From: Psychromonas aquimarina ATCC BAA-1526
Lineage (GTDB): Bacteria > Pseudomonadota > Gammaproteobacteria > Enterobacterales > Psychromonadaceae
Assembly: GCF_000428725.1 (NCBI RefSeq)
Contig: NZ_AUAM01000007.1
Location: 62,001 to 126,000, forward strand
Direction: 5' to 3'
DNA: 64,000 nt
Position numbers and translations under genes: made by a program. The notes beneath the pieces were generated by a model. That model searched no databases. It saw only the letters and a program-made list of their open reading frames with translations, and was not told the origin of the DNA. Positions 27,839-37,385 of the stretch are shown here, one piece after another. The first letter of the stretch is position 1; each line of letters opens with the position of its first letter.

Positions 27839-28797
27839 TTTCTTTCCTTAATCTTACTTAATAACTGATCTTTAAAAGCTGACGGCAGCTCTGCGGTTAT
27901 CGGCAGATACCACCAGTCAGGCTGAGCAAAAGCACTGCATTTAACCGCATCTTTTTCTGTCATCAGCAGCGGCAGCTCCGTGCCGAACTGTTTAAAATCA
28001 TCACTGCTGAAAGCGTGATGATCAGCAAAAGAGACACTGTTATTAATCACAAACTGCTGCTGCCTTAATGTATTAAAAAAGCGCTCCGGATAACCGATAG
28101 CTGCACAGGCATTCACTCTGCTGCCGGAGTCTAACTGACCCGATTGACCATCAACACGCAGACAACTGTCCGGCTGCAGCTGCATAGTTATCTCACCAGC
28201 AGCCTGTTCACCATTATTAATCACAAAATCAACACTGTCTAAGCGGGATAATGTCTCTCTTAACGGTCCCATAGGGATTAAATGATTATTGCCGTAACGG
28301 CGGACACCATCAACAATAACAATTTCAATATCACGCTGCAGCGCATAATGCTGCAGGCCGTCGTCGGTAATAATAATATCAACAGCGCAGTGCTCAGCTA
28401 AGTAGGCGGCTGCATCGGCGCGAACCGGATCCACCACAACGGGAATACCGATACGTTTGTAAATTAACAGCGGCTCATCCCCGGCCTCTTTACCGCTGAC
28501 ATTATCATCCACCAGAAGCGGATATGAGCTGCTTTTACCGCCATACCCCCGGCTGATCACACCAGGTTTGTAACCCTGTTCAATTAAAAACTCACATAAC
28601 CAGATAACAAAAGGCGTTTTACCATTGCCGCCGACAGAAATATTACCCACCACAATCACCGGCAGCTCACTGCGGAAGCTCTTAAACACGCCAGCTTTAA
28701 ACAATAGACGGCGCACACTGCTTATGCATAAAAACAGCAGTGAAAACGGATATAAAAACCAGCACCACCAGGTTAAGGGACGATACCAAAAGAGCAT
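27832..28797 (-). CDS. lpxK: LpxK, tetraacyldisaccharide 4'-kinase
   Basis: A 321-residue inner-membrane kinase that phosphorylates the lipid A disaccharide precursor. It has an N-terminal membrane helix (about 10-27) and the Walker A motif [13 protein letters not shown] (50-62), followed by VISRGYGGK and [18 protein letters not shown]. Start and msbA stop overlap as TAATG, so the two are coupled. Confidence 0.96.
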   Translation of the reverse strand: MLFWYRPLTWWCWFLYPFSLLFLCISSVRRLLFKAGVFKSFRSELPVIVVGNISVGGNGKTPFVIWLCEFLIEQGYKPGVISRGYGGKSSSYPLLVDDNVSGKEAGDEPLLIYKRIGIPVVVDPVRADAAAYLAEHCAVDIIITDDGLQHYALQRDIEIVIVDGVRRYGNNHLIPMGPLRETLSRLDSVDFVINNGEQAAGEITMQLQPDSCLRVDGQSGQLDSGSRVNACAAIGYPERFFNTLRQQQFVINNSVSFADHHAFSSDDFKQFGTELPLLMTEKDAVKCSAFAQPDWWYLPITAELPSAFKDQLLSKIKERKC

Positions 28798-30548
28798 TAC
28801 AACTCTCCAGAAGCTTGTAGTTTATTTAAGCTGTGATAAATCGCTTTTTTAGCCAGCAGTTCGTTATGCGTGCCGCGCTCAACAACCCTGCCTTCATCAA
28901 TAACCAGGATTTGATCGGCATGCTCAATCGTTGAAAGGCGGTGTGCAATCACCAGTGAAGTACGGTTTTTCTGCAGTTCATCAAGGGCGGCCTGAATATG
29001 ACGCTCTGACTCTGTATCAAGCGCTGACGTCGCCTCATCTAGAATTAAAATCGGCGCATCACGCAGCAGAGCCCGGGCAATAGCAAGACGCTGGCGCTGT
29101 CCGCCGGACAGCATAGTACCGTTTTCACCGATAACCGTATCTAAACCATCGGGAAAACGCTTAATAAATTCCATGGCATGTGCCGTTTCTGCTGCCTTTA
29201 TAATATCTTTGCGTGAATATTTATCTTCACTTGCATAAGCTATGTTATTGGCAATGGTATCGTTAAACAGGTGCACATTCTGCGAAACAACCGCAACCTG
29301 ACTGCGCAGAGAAGCCAGTGTGTAGTCTTCAATATTCACACCGTCCATGGTTATTTCACCGCTGTCGATATCATAAAAACGCGTTAATAAATTAGCTATG
29401 GTTGATTTACCGCTGCCCGAGCGCCCTACTAATGCAAAGGTTTGTCCGGCCTCAACTTTAAAGCTGACTTTATTTAATGCCGCTTTTTCAGCTTCAGGGT
29501 AAGTAAAGACGATATCTTTTAACTCAATATCACCTTGTGCACGGCTGACGGTTTTTGTACCTTCATCTTTAGCCGCAGTCATATCTAAAATACTGAATAA
29601 ACTGCTGCTGGCGGCAACACCGCGCTGGATCTCTGCATTAACCTGGGTCACCGCTTTTAAAGGTTTCATTAACATCATCATATAAGTAACGATAACCGTA
29701 AATTTACCCGGTGTCAGGGTGTCCATAATTTCCGGAAAAGTCGCCAGGTAAAGAACAAATGCCAGAGCAAATGAAGCAATGGTCTGAATAACCGGCACGC
29801 TGATTGCGTTAGCACTGGTCATCTTCATATTCTGCGAGCGGACCGTATTACTGACATGCTCGAATCTCTCTTTTTCAACCTGCTGGCCGCCGAACATTAA
29901 CACTTCTTTATGGCCTTTGAGCATCTGCTCAGAAGAGGTTGTCACCAGTCCCATTGCATCCTGTATACCTTTACCTATTTTACGGAAACGTCTGCTGACA
30001 ATACTGATAGCCACAGCAACAATAGGCCCGATAACAAAAAATACCAGTGACAGCTGCCAGCTGAGGTAAAACATCATAGCGATAAAACCGATCGCTGTTG
30101 CGCCCTCGCGGAAGATTTTCACCAGCGCGTTACTGGCTGCGTTTGATACCTGGCTGGCATCATAGGTGATTTTTGAAAGCAGATCGCCGGTATTGGTTTT
30201 ATCAAAAAAGCTGATAGGCAGCACCATTAACTGATTAAACAGCTGACGCTGCAGCTTCATTACAATATGATTACCTACCCAGGCCATACAATAGGAACTT
30301 AAAAAGGCGGCAACCCCGCGGGCGGCAACAATTAAAACCACAAATATCGGCATAAAGGTTAAAATACTCGGATCTTCCCCGGTTAAACCTTTATCAATTA
30401 ACGGCTGGATTGAAAATACAAAAGCAGTATCAACAGCCGCATAACCTACCATGCCGAGAATGGCGCCAAATAAACCTAATTTAAATTCTTTTACATAACC
30501 GACTAAACGTTTAAAAACCGGCCAGCTGCTTTCTTCAGTGTTTTCCAT
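28797..30548 (-). CDS. msbA: MsbA, lipid A flippase ABC transporter
   Basis: A 583-residue half-transporter (E. coli MsbA 582) that flips lipid A-core across the inner membrane. Six membrane helices lie in the first 310 residues; the ATPase has ALVGRSGSGKST (Walker A), MLSGGQRQRLAIARALLRD (signature), ILILDEATSALD (Walker B) and the switch His in IAHRLST. It sits between comEC and lpxK, the standard order. Confidence 0.97.
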   Translation of the reverse strand: MENTEESSWPVFKRLVGYVKEFKLGLFGAILGMVGYAAVDTAFVFSIQPLIDKGLTGEDPSILTFMPIFVVLIVAARGVAAFLSSYCMAWVGNHIVMKLQRQLFNQLMVLPISFFDKTNTGDLLSKITYDASQVSNAASNALVKIFREGATAIGFIAMMFYLSWQLSLVFFVIGPIVAVAISIVSRRFRKIGKGIQDAMGLVTTSSEQMLKGHKEVLMFGGQQVEKERFEHVSNTVRSQNMKMTSANAISVPVIQTIASFALAFVLYLATFPEIMDTLTPGKFTVIVTYMMMLMKPLKAVTQVNAEIQRGVAASSSLFSILDMTAAKDEGTKTVSRAQGDIELKDIVFTYPEAEKAALNKVSFKVEAGQTFALVGRSGSGKSTIANLLTRFYDIDSGEITMDGVNIEDYTLASLRSQVAVVSQNVHLFNDTIANNIAYASEDKYSRKDIIKAAETAHAMEFIKRFPDGLDTVIGENGTMLSGGQRQRLAIARALLRDAPILILDEATSALDTESERHIQAALDELQKNRTSLVIAHRLSTIEHADQILVIDEGRVVERGTHNELLAKKAIYHSLNKLQASGEL

Positions 30549-30596
30549 GGATATACCAAATAATTTAATAATTAAGCGCTTTAATATTACAGCGGC

Positions 30597-33002
30597 TTAG
30601 TATGTTGAGAGAGACAAAGATTGATGATACCAATAAGATGCAAGATCTTCTCTATATGTTTGCATGTTAATGTACTGTTTTTCTATATTAAAACGAATAA
30701 AACCACTTAAACCGCTGTTTACTGACATCACTCCCTGTTTTTTATAGCGCAGTTTTACCTCCTGCGCAGGAAATCCCCAGTGATTCATAAAACCAACACT
30801 ATAAATAACCCGCTGAGGGTCGACTGCTTTGATAAAGGCTTCACTGGAGGAGTACTTACTGCCGTGGTGCGGCGCCAGTAACAGATCACTTTTCAAACGG
30901 TCGCCGTATTCCCGGACTAATAACAACTCTTGTTTCTTTTCAATATCACCGGTTAACAGAAGCGAATTAAACCCGTCCGTAATGCGTAATACACAGGAGT
31001 TATTATTATTCTTTTTCGTTATTAAAAACGGCGATAATACCTCTATCGACAGACTGCCTAACTGCCGTTTTTGTCCAGCCTGGCAGAGACGGCTGTTCCT
31101 CGGCAGCGGTTCATTTTCAGACAAGGGCTCACCCAGCAGGATATGCTTAGGCTTAAACTCACGATTAATAACAGAAAAACCGCCTGCATGATCAATATCA
31201 CTGTGGCTTATTATCAGGTAATCTAAATTTTTTACACCTGATAACTTTAAATAGGGATAAATTTCACTCACAGCTGTTGTGAAACCGGAAGGATAACGAG
31301 GTCCGCTGTCGTACAACAAGCTCTGCCCTGCACTTCTGAGCAGCACGGCTAATCCCTGCCCGACATCAAAAACTTCAACAAACCATTTTGACTGGCTGTC
31401 CCGCTCTGAGCGCAGCTCATAGAGCAGAACAAAACTCAGCATTAACACCACACAAACAAAGCCGATGCGGCGCTGCACAGGGCCGTGAAAATAAACAACC
31501 GATAAAACAATACTCAGCAGAACAAACAGGATAATCACATTTGACTGCGCCAGGGAAAAAACCTGGTATGCTGATGCCCCCTGCCTGAGAAACAGAAAGA
31601 AAAGAGTAATCAGCTGATCTGCACAATAAAATAGGAGCAGTGCTGCAGGCTCCGAGAACAGAGAAAGCAGCGCCCCTAATAAAGTCAGCGGAATAATCAG
31701 CAGAGAAAAAAGCGGTACGGCAATAAGGTTAATCAGCGGCGCTAAGACGCTGAAAGCGGAAAAACTCAATAACTGTATCGGTATCATCAGCAGAGTTAAA
31801 CCGAGCTGAATAATACACAGCAGCTTCAGGTAAGCGCCCATATTATAAAACAGCTTATGCGTATTGCTTTTAACCTGGCTCTTTTCAGCTTTCGGAAAGC
31901 GCCATAAAACCGCAACTATCAGGCAGACCGCAGAAAAAGAGAGCCACAGACTTAAGCTTAATACTGCTAACGGGTCCCATAATAAAATAATAAACAGAGT
32001 CATTGCTATTAAATCAAAAAATGCACACTTACGCTTCATAGACAGAACCAGCACAGCAAACAGCAGCATTAAAAATGCACGCTGCGTCGGCAGTGAAAAT
32101 CCAGCCAGATAAGCGTAAAACAGTGCGGCGGCTAGTGCCCCTGCATTCACTAAGCGCCAGCTTGCCCACCCCAGACAGGACCTGGGTACAGCGGCATTAA
32201 CTAAAAAGTGCAGGAGCAGATAAACAAATGAAAATAAAAGGCCGATATGCAGGCCGGAGATAGCAAATAGATGAGATATTCCAAGTTTTGTGATTAACTC
32301 TTTCTGCTCAATAGTGATTAATGACTTATCCGCAAAAGAGAGCGCTAACAATATCCCCTGTTGAGGAAGTGCTTCGCTAACCTGTTTTACTTTCTGATAA
32401 AAATAGCCGCGGGAGGATAGATCAGATGATATTTCCTGCAGGTGTTCTTTAATAGTAACCTGATAAGCAGTATGTTCAGAAAAAGACCATTTCTGACGGT
32501 CAAAACCGCCCGGATTAGCACGCCCGTAAACAGGTTTAAAAGAGGCTCTAAAGCTGTGTATCTGCCCGGCATGAACCTGCAGTGTCGGTTTATACCAGCG
32601 CATTTCTAACAGCGGCGAATAATTTAAGTGATTTCCATCAAGTTCAATTAAGTTAGCCCTGAAATAGCCCTGGTTTTGAGGGCTTATTAATGAACTGACT
32701 TGTACAACTATGTTATGGTCTTGCCCGTCGACTGTCTCTTGTAGTGAAAATGAGTTAGATAGCGGCAAATTAATATCATTTACAGGATAAGGCAGGCTTC
32801 CAGTTAAAGTTAAATTTGCATAGAATGTGAAATATACGGCAGATAATGGAATAACCGCTAAAATACGAATACTGCGGATGGTTAATAACAGTACAAAAAC
32901 AACCAGACAAACAATAATGTCCTGATAATTCAGAAGCTGCGGCCAGAATAAGCTTGAAACAAAAACAGCAATCGATAACCACAAAACGGTACGCATTGTC
33001 AT
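30597..33002 (-). CDS. comEC: ComEC/Rec2 DNA-uptake channel protein
   Basis: An 801-residue polytopic membrane protein. It has N-terminal helices and an OB-fold-like soluble region, the Competence domain helices (about 220-500, with GISHLFAISGLHIGLLFSF), and a C-terminal metallo-beta-lactamase-like domain with LIISHSDIDHAGGF and LLAPHHGSKYSSS. ComEC carries single-stranded DNA through the inner membrane in natural transformation. The ribosome site before the ATG is weak; a second ATG lies two codons in. It is the first gene of the comEC-msbA-lpxK-ycaR-kdsB run. Confidence 0.93.
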   Translation of the reverse strand: MTMRTVLWLSIAVFVSSLFWPQLLNYQDIIVCLVVFVLLLTIRSIRILAVIPLSAVYFTFYANLTLTGSLPYPVNDINLPLSNSFSLQETVDGQDHNIVVQVSSLISPQNQGYFRANLIELDGNHLNYSPLLEMRWYKPTLQVHAGQIHSFRASFKPVYGRANPGGFDRQKWSFSEHTAYQVTIKEHLQEISSDLSSRGYFYQKVKQVSEALPQQGILLALSFADKSLITIEQKELITKLGISHLFAISGLHIGLLFSFVYLLLHFLVNAAVPRSCLGWASWRLVNAGALAAALFYAYLAGFSLPTQRAFLMLLFAVLVLSMKRKCAFFDLIAMTLFIILLWDPLAVLSLSLWLSFSAVCLIVAVLWRFPKAEKSQVKSNTHKLFYNMGAYLKLLCIIQLGLTLLMIPIQLLSFSAFSVLAPLINLIAVPLFSLLIIPLTLLGALLSLFSEPAALLLFYCADQLITLFFLFLRQGASAYQVFSLAQSNVIILFVLLSIVLSVVYFHGPVQRRIGFVCVVLMLSFVLLYELRSERDSQSKWFVEVFDVGQGLAVLLRSAGQSLLYDSGPRYPSGFTTAVSEIYPYLKLSGVKNLDYLIISHSDIDHAGGFSVINREFKPKHILLGEPLSENEPLPRNSRLCQAGQKRQLGSLSIEVLSPFLITKKNNNNSCVLRITDGFNSLLLTGDIEKKQELLLVREYGDRLKSDLLLAPHHGSKYSSSEAFIKAVDPQRVIYSVGFMNHWGFPAQEVKLRYKKQGVMSVNSGLSGFIRFNIEKQYINMQTYREDLASYWYHQSLSLSTY

Positions 33003-33032
33003 TCAAACTCACTAAAATAAAATTTTAATTAT

Positions 33033-33542
33033 ATGCCAAAAAAATTCATTCAGCGTTTTTCTCCAAAACCAGAAACACTAAAAGCACACCCTCATCTTAA
33101 GCATTTCGGCGAAGCTTTACATAACCCCAATTTATGGCATTTAAACCGCCGCAGCGCAGCAGGTGCCGTCGCAATCGGATTATTCTGCGCGTGGATGCCG
33201 ATCCCGTTTCAGATGATCTTAGCAGCCGTTCTCGCGATGTTTTTTTCTGTCAATCTGCCTTTATCTGTCGCTTTAGTGTGGATTTCCAACCCGATTACTA
33301 TGCCTCCGCTGTTCTATGCGGCTTATCGTTTAGGCGCATTTTTATTAGGGGAGCCGTTAGTTGAGTTTCATTTTCACCTGTCTTTCGAGTGGCTTGGTCA
33401 GATGCTTGAAACCATTGCACCGGCGTTATTATTAGGCTGCTCTATTCTCGGCTTATCATCGGCACTGCTGGGATACTTACTGTTTCGCGCTTTCTGGCGT
33501 TTCAGTGTTGCCAGAAAATGGCTCGGCCGTAATAAAAAATAA
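33033..33542 (+). CDS. DUF2062 membrane protein
   Basis: A 169-residue inner-membrane protein of the DUF2062 family with three or four hydrophobic segments. The conserved WHLNRRSAAGAVAIGLFCAWMPIPFQM and WISNPITMPPLFYAAYRLG stretches are present. Function is unknown. It is divergent from comEC, with 30 bp between start codons, a placement common in this bacterial group. Confidence 0.88.
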   Translation: MPKKFIQRFSPKPETLKAHPHLKHFGEALHNPNLWHLNRRSAAGAVAIGLFCAWMPIPFQMILAAVLAMFFSVNLPLSVALVWISNPITMPPLFYAAYRLGAFLLGEPLVEFHFHLSFEWLGQMLETIAPALLLGCSILGLSSALLGYLLFRAFWRFSVARKWLGRNKK

Positions 33543-33549
33543 AATATTC

Positions 33550-33580
33550 GATGCGGCTGAGCCCTATGCTCAGCCGCATC
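33550..33580 (+). terminator. Strong hairpin after the DUF2062 gene
   Basis: GATGCGGCTGAGC and GCTCAGCCGCATC form a perfect 13-bp stem with a five-base loop, seven bases past the stop, but only AAATTT follows, so termination may depend on stem strength. The remaining gap to 33877 is AT-rich with no feature I can name. Confidence 0.6.
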
Positions 33581-33877
33581 AAATTTACTTAAAAGTATGA
33601 TCCAGCTCTGCTATCTTCTCAGAAAAAACCTCCCGTAATTTCCTCCTGGTACTTTGGTGCTACAATTTTTTACTCGATGACTAATAGTTTTCATTACTTT
33701 TTTTATCGTTCAGCAGCTTCACAGTGCAAAACCTGGACTAGTATCTATAAACATATTTTCAAAATACCAACGGCAAGAAAAATAAAACAAACATCAAGTT
33801 GTTAACTAAGTCGCTAACTTTTTATATCTAAAGTGTCATAATAAATTTAAGTTTTAATTAACTGAGCGGACAAAAAT

Positions 33878-34513
33878 ATGGATGAAATGATTCGCATTGT
33901 TAGAAAATCTCTTACTTTAATTGTCTTACTGAGTTTTACTTTGTGCAGTTCAGCAGATCCCATTGATGACTATATTGCTGTCAGCCTCTACCTTGGCGGG
34001 CGGATCAGTTCTGATCTCACGGATAATCAAACAGGTGAACCTGCTAAAGTCAGTGACGATTTTGCACAGACATTAGCATTCACCTGGCGGCACAGCAGAA
34101 ATAAAGAGGGTGAACTGCTGTTTTCTAATGCCAGCCAGAATATACAAGTGCCGGGTGAAAATAATAGTTCAGCCGAGCTCAATACCACTTATCTGCATTT
34201 TGGCGGCCGGGCTTTATTTACTCAACCTGACAGTCCCTTTTCAAGCAGTGTCGGTTTAGGAATCGGCGCAGCATTCCTTATTCCAGATGAAAGCAAATAT
34301 GATAATGAAATTGCCCTTTCCGGTAATATCAGCGGCGGTATTCGTTATCAGTTAAATGATAAATGGGCGCTGCGCAGTGATCTGCGTATATACGGCACGG
34401 TGCTCAATTCAAACAACTCACTTTTTTGCGGCGAGGGGCAGTGCCTGGTCAAACTAGAAGGCGAAGTCTACGTACAGACAGATTTAATGGCAGGTGTTGA
34501 ATATAAGTTTTAA
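33878..34513 (+). CDS. Outer-membrane beta-barrel-like protein
   Basis: A 211-residue protein with a signal sequence (hydrophobic core LTLIVLLSFTLCSS, about 12-25). Alternating polar/nonpolar strands follow, such as YLHFGGRALF, SVGLGIGAAFLI and GGIRYQLNDKWALRSDLRIYG, and the C-terminal GVEYKF ends in Phe as outer-membrane barrels do. Length suggests an 8-stranded barrel of the OmpA/OmpW size class. I cannot place it in a named family. It is a single gene with its own terminator. Confidence 0.7.
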   Translation: MDEMIRIVRKSLTLIVLLSFTLCSSADPIDDYIAVSLYLGGRISSDLTDNQTGEPAKVSDDFAQTLAFTWRHSRNKEGELLFSNASQNIQVPGENNSSAELNTTYLHFGGRALFTQPDSPFSSSVGLGIGAAFLIPDESKYDNEIALSGNISGGIRYQLNDKWALRSDLRIYGTVLNSNNSLFCGEGQCLVKLEGEVYVQTDLMAGVEYKF

Positions 34514-34537
34514 CTTTTCGACAAAGCGATAGAAATA

Positions 34538-34563
34538 AAAACAGCGCTCAAGGCGCTGTTTTA
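34538..34563. terminator. Bidirectional terminator
   Basis: AAAACAGCGC-TCAAG-GCGCTGTTTT is a perfect 10-bp stem placed between convergent genes; A and T runs on each side allow it to work for both. Confidence 0.82.
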
Positions 34564-34579
34564 TTATCTATCAATCTAT

Positions 34580-35023
34580 TTATTTTTCAGGGTAATTATA
34601 CTGATTATAAACCATTTTTTTACCCTCTTTAGTAAAAGCGACTACCTGATAAGGATCATTGTTTCCCGGTACATCCATACCCGGTGATGATGCCGGCATA
34701 CCAGGCACGGCTAAACCTGCAATCGCCGGTTTCTCTTTTAACATACGCTTAATATCAGCTGGCGGCACATGCCCTTCTAACACATATCCACCAACTTCAG
34801 CGGTATGGCAGGACATCAGCTCCGGAGTAATACCGTGCTTCTGGCGAATTTCATTATTATTTGCCTGTTCAATCACGGTAATGTTAAAACCCGCCTCTTC
34901 AAGCTGCTCTGCCCATGCTGTACAGCATCCGCAGTATGGGGATTTATACATAGTCATATCAGCGGCAGCTGCACTGCCGGCAAATAGAGAAAGTGTAATC
35001 AAAAGTGTTTTTAGTTTATTCAT
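34580..35023 (-). CDS. DUF411 metal-binding periplasmic protein
   Basis: About 147 residues with a signal peptide (cleavage after SAAAA). The mature protein begins with the DUF411 signature MTMYKSPYCGCCTAWAEQL, whose CGCC motif is the likely Cu(I) site, followed by a thioredoxin-like region with SCHTAEVGGYVLEGHVP. The family is linked to copper handling. I prefer the ATG at 35021-35023 because a GGAT lies upstream; an ATG four codons earlier is also possible. It is encoded 19 bp after a Cys-rich secreted partner, behind a MerR-type promoter. Confidence 0.85.
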   Translation of the reverse strand: MNKLKTLLITLSLFAGSAAAADMTMYKSPYCGCCTAWAEQLEEAGFNITVIEQANNNEIRQKHGITPELMSCHTAEVGGYVLEGHVPPADIKRMLKEKPAIAGLAVPGMPASSPGMDVPGNNDPYQVVAFTKEGKKMVYNQYNYPEK

Positions 35024-35042
35024 TTTATTATCCATTTTTAAA

Positions 35043-35381
35043 TTAAGTTATTTGTTTATTTATTCGCTTAGTATTAGACAAATAACTAATCGGAGGCCTA
35101 AATGGAGGTGAAAGATACTTTGTAAGCAGCATGTTTTCTGAATCAAAATATGCGCAGCGCCTGCCGGCAGGCATATAACTGAAGCTGTTTAACGCTTCAA
35201 ATGCAAAAGATAAAACAGCGGCAGTTGAACAGCACTGACTGACACCATTATCTGCAGCCGCATTACACAAACAGCTTTCTGACTGCATGACACGGACAGC
35301 AGAAGTTATTTCAGCCTGCACTGGAAACGTACTGATAAAAAGTATTTTTAGTATTAATAAAACTGTAAAAATTCGTTTCAT
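35043..35381 (-). CDS. Small secreted Cys-rich protein
   Basis: A 112-residue protein with a signal peptide (about 1-23, ending VQA). The mature part has five Cys, including a C-x-C in ESCLCNAA and a Cys-Cys pair in VSQCCST, which could bind Cu(I) or form disulfides. I do not recognise a family. It is the first gene after a MerR-type promoter and precedes the DUF411 gene, so a role in metal response is inferred from context only. Confidence 0.65.
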   Translation of the reverse strand: MKRIFTVLLILKILFISTFPVQAEITSAVRVMQSESCLCNAAADNGVSQCCSTAAVLSFAFEALNSFSYMPAGRRCAYFDSENMLLTKYLSPPFRPPISYLSNTKRINKQIT

Positions 35382-35410
35382 AGCTGCGTATTCATGATTT
35401 AGGAAACATT

Positions 35411-35441
35411 ATAATAAGCTATACCCTTAGGGTAAGGTCAA
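35411..35441 (-). promoter_or_regulatory. MerR-family (CueR-like) promoter/operator
   Basis: On the minus strand TTGACC (35436-35441) and TATTAT (35411-35416) are separated by 19 bp, the over-long spacer typical of MerR-type control. The spacer carries the dyad TACCCTAAGGGTA. The leftward metal-protein pair starts 30 bases on. No merR-type gene is adjacent. The remaining sequence to 35706 shows nothing else I can name. Confidence 0.6.
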
Positions 35442-35706
35442 AGATGAACGACATTTTTTTACTGAATTTCCAGCTTCCAGCGCTCAACACCGGAACCAAA
35501 ATACAGTTCAGCAGTCACAACAGGATATACCTCTCAACAGTAAGAAAAACATAGGTTTTATATTATTTTGAGATTACCTTAGTCGCTTCTATCCACTATG
35601 ATTTCACAATATAATAAATTTAAGGTTCAAATAAGTACACTGCTTTAAAGTTTGAAATCAGCATGTTGAGAAAAATATAGCGTTTTATAAATTCAGAGGA
35701 AATACG

Positions 35707-36570
35707 ATGCCGCCACTAACGAACTATCCGGGAACATCCAGAACGAATCCAATGAAGATTTCTATTATTACTGCGGCTGTCTTTGTCGCAGTTACAGCCG
35801 GTGTTTATTTTTATATTCCCGCTCAAGAACTCATGGTCGAAGAACCGCCGCAGGTTGTTGAGCCGCCGGCTGTTGTTGTACAGGTGGAACCTCAGCCAGC
35901 ACCTCCTGCTGTAGACGAGCAGCCGCAGATAACAGGTAAGGCCCCGCAGGAAACACAAGCGCCTGACAAGCTTCCCTCATTAAATAACTCGGACAGCATA
36001 GTTTTAACGTCAGCTCAGCAGCTGTCGCCCCTGCCTGAATACGCTCCGAAATTAGCCGAGCAGGACATTATTAGAAACTTTGTGGTTTTTATTGATAACT
36101 TCTCCAGTGGAGATCTTTTATCAAGGTTCAGTCCATTAACAAAACCAAGTGAGAATTTCAGCGTAGTGAAACGGGATAATGAAATATATCTTAACGAACA
36201 AAGCTACCGCCGCTACGATATCTATGTCGATATAATAAATTCAATGGACGTCGACTATGCGATGGCACAATACCGGCGCTTAAAACCTTTGTTTAATGAA
36301 GCTTATCAGGAAATCGGCTATCCAGAAAACAGTTTTGACAGCACTCTTTATAACGCAATAGACAACGTACTTAACGCCCCGGTTATCAGAGAGCCTATTA
36401 AGTTAATTGCACCGTCAGCTATGTATAAATTTGCAGATCCTGAATTAGAGGCTCTCTCGTCAGCTGATAAACTGATGATTAGAATGGGCCCTAGCAATAT
36501 ACTTAAATTAAGATCCAAACTGCAGCAGATCCAGATAGCTTTAGATACTCTGCACAGCGAGCAGCTGTAA
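35707..36570 (+). CDS. DUF3014 family membrane-anchored protein
   Basis: A 287-residue protein with one N-terminal membrane helix (about 17-37), a Pro/Val/Glu-rich linker (about 43-85) and a conserved globular part with LPEYAPKLAEQDIIRNFVVFIDNFSSGDL and YRRYDIYVDIINSMD, the DUF3014 pattern. Function is unknown; the layout suggests an inner-membrane anchor with a periplasmic domain. AGAGGAAA precedes the ATG. It is monocistronic by appearance. Confidence 0.8.
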   Translation: MPPLTNYPGTSRTNPMKISIITAAVFVAVTAGVYFYIPAQELMVEEPPQVVEPPAVVVQVEPQPAPPAVDEQPQITGKAPQETQAPDKLPSLNNSDSIVLTSAQQLSPLPEYAPKLAEQDIIRNFVVFIDNFSSGDLLSRFSPLTKPSENFSVVKRDNEIYLNEQSYRRYDIYVDIINSMDVDYAMAQYRRLKPLFNEAYQEIGYPENSFDSTLYNAIDNVLNAPVIREPIKLIAPSAMYKFADPELEALSSADKLMIRMGPSNILKLRSKLQQIQIALDTLHSEQL

Positions 36571-36697
36571 AGTAAATGTTTTATGCTTACAAGGCTTCTG
36601 CAGACGGGTTTAACCCGCCGCTACAGGTATTGCGTTTTGTCCTTTAGACAAAATTTCTCTATTACAGGCTTCGTAGAAGGGTAAAAATTTAACAAGG

Positions 36698-36737
36698 TTA
36701 GGCATATAATCATCAATTTGGGTGATCTTATGCCTAA
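36698..36737. promoter_or_regulatory. Dyad upstream of the first TetR gene
   Basis: TTAGGCATA (36698-36706) and TATGCCTAA (36729-36737) are perfect inverted repeats, with further partial symmetry inward (AATCA/TGATC). It lies 85 bp before the regulator's ATG. It could be the TetR operator; a mobile-element end is an alternative. Confidence 0.4.
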
Positions 36738-36821
36738 TTTATCTTTTAATAGATGTAAAACCTAGATCATCTATTTATTGCTCTATATCTTACCCACCTT
36801 TTAAACTGGTAAAAAAATCTA

Positions 36822-37283
36822 ATGCCGTCAGAAACATTTGAACGCTTAAATCAGCAAAAGAAGAATCGGATCCTTTCAGCAGCACAGAAAGAGTTTTCTA
36901 AAAGTGTTTATGAGAAAGCCAAAGTCGTCAATATCTGTAAAGAAGCTGGTATCCCAAGAGTGACATTTTACAGTTACTTCAGTTCTCTGGATGATATTTA
37001 TAGATACCTCTACACAACGCTGTCACATTTCTACATTGAAGGCTCTGCTGCCGACTGTCGTGCCGGAGAATATGACTTGGTGTGGGAAGAGTATTATATG
37101 AAACTGATTGAATCGGATAAGGGCCAGCGCATACTGTACAGCAGTATGCAGTCAGCCGCACTTGAGGAACGTATGCTCCACAACATAAGCATGTCATTAG
37201 CCCATCAGGTTAAATTGAAGCTCTTATCAAGATCAGATTTTATTGCAGAGCTCTCCCGTATGCGCACCAAGCTTTTTGAATGA
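36822..37283 (+). CDS. TetR/AcrR-family regulator (paralogue 1)
   Basis: A 153-residue repressor, short for the family. The N-terminal HTH (about 10-50) has KNRILSAAQKEFSKSVYEKAKVVNICKEAGIPRVTFYSYFSSLDDIYRYL; the rest is a helical ligand domain shortened relative to usual TetR proteins. It is closely similar along its full length to the regulator at 38849-39307, sharing the ASETFERL-type start, the WEEYYMKLI block and KLKLLSR. It is followed by a dyad and an oxidoreductase gene, the likely target. Confidence 0.85.
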   Translation: MPSETFERLNQQKKNRILSAAQKEFSKSVYEKAKVVNICKEAGIPRVTFYSYFSSLDDIYRYLYTTLSHFYIEGSAADCRAGEYDLVWEEYYMKLIESDKGQRILYSSMQSAALEERMLHNISMSLAHQVKLKLLSRSDFIAELSRMRTKLFE

Positions 37284-37285
37284 AA

Positions 37286-37311
37286 ATATACACTCTTTAA
37301 AATCTGTATAT
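37286..37311. promoter_or_regulatory. Dyad just after TetR gene 1
   Basis: ATATACA (37286-37292) and TGTATAT (37305-37311) form an inverted repeat two bases after the regulator's stop and about 75 bp before the oxidoreductase start. It has the same relative position as the dyad behind the second TetR gene. Confidence 0.35.
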
Positions 37312-37385
37312 TGAGATGCCTTCTTTTCTCACTTATTTTAATAGAAATTAAAATTGAATGATTTATAAATATCAAGAGGTTAAAG

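Noticed and set aside
30829-31191. 120-aa open frame opposite comEC
   Set aside because: Antisense to the conserved metallo-beta-lactamase-like domain; no ribosome site or family.
36698-36737. Terminal inverted repeats of an insertion sequence
   Set aside because: The arms are only 22 bases apart with no coding sequence or target duplication between them; an operator or hairpin is more likely.
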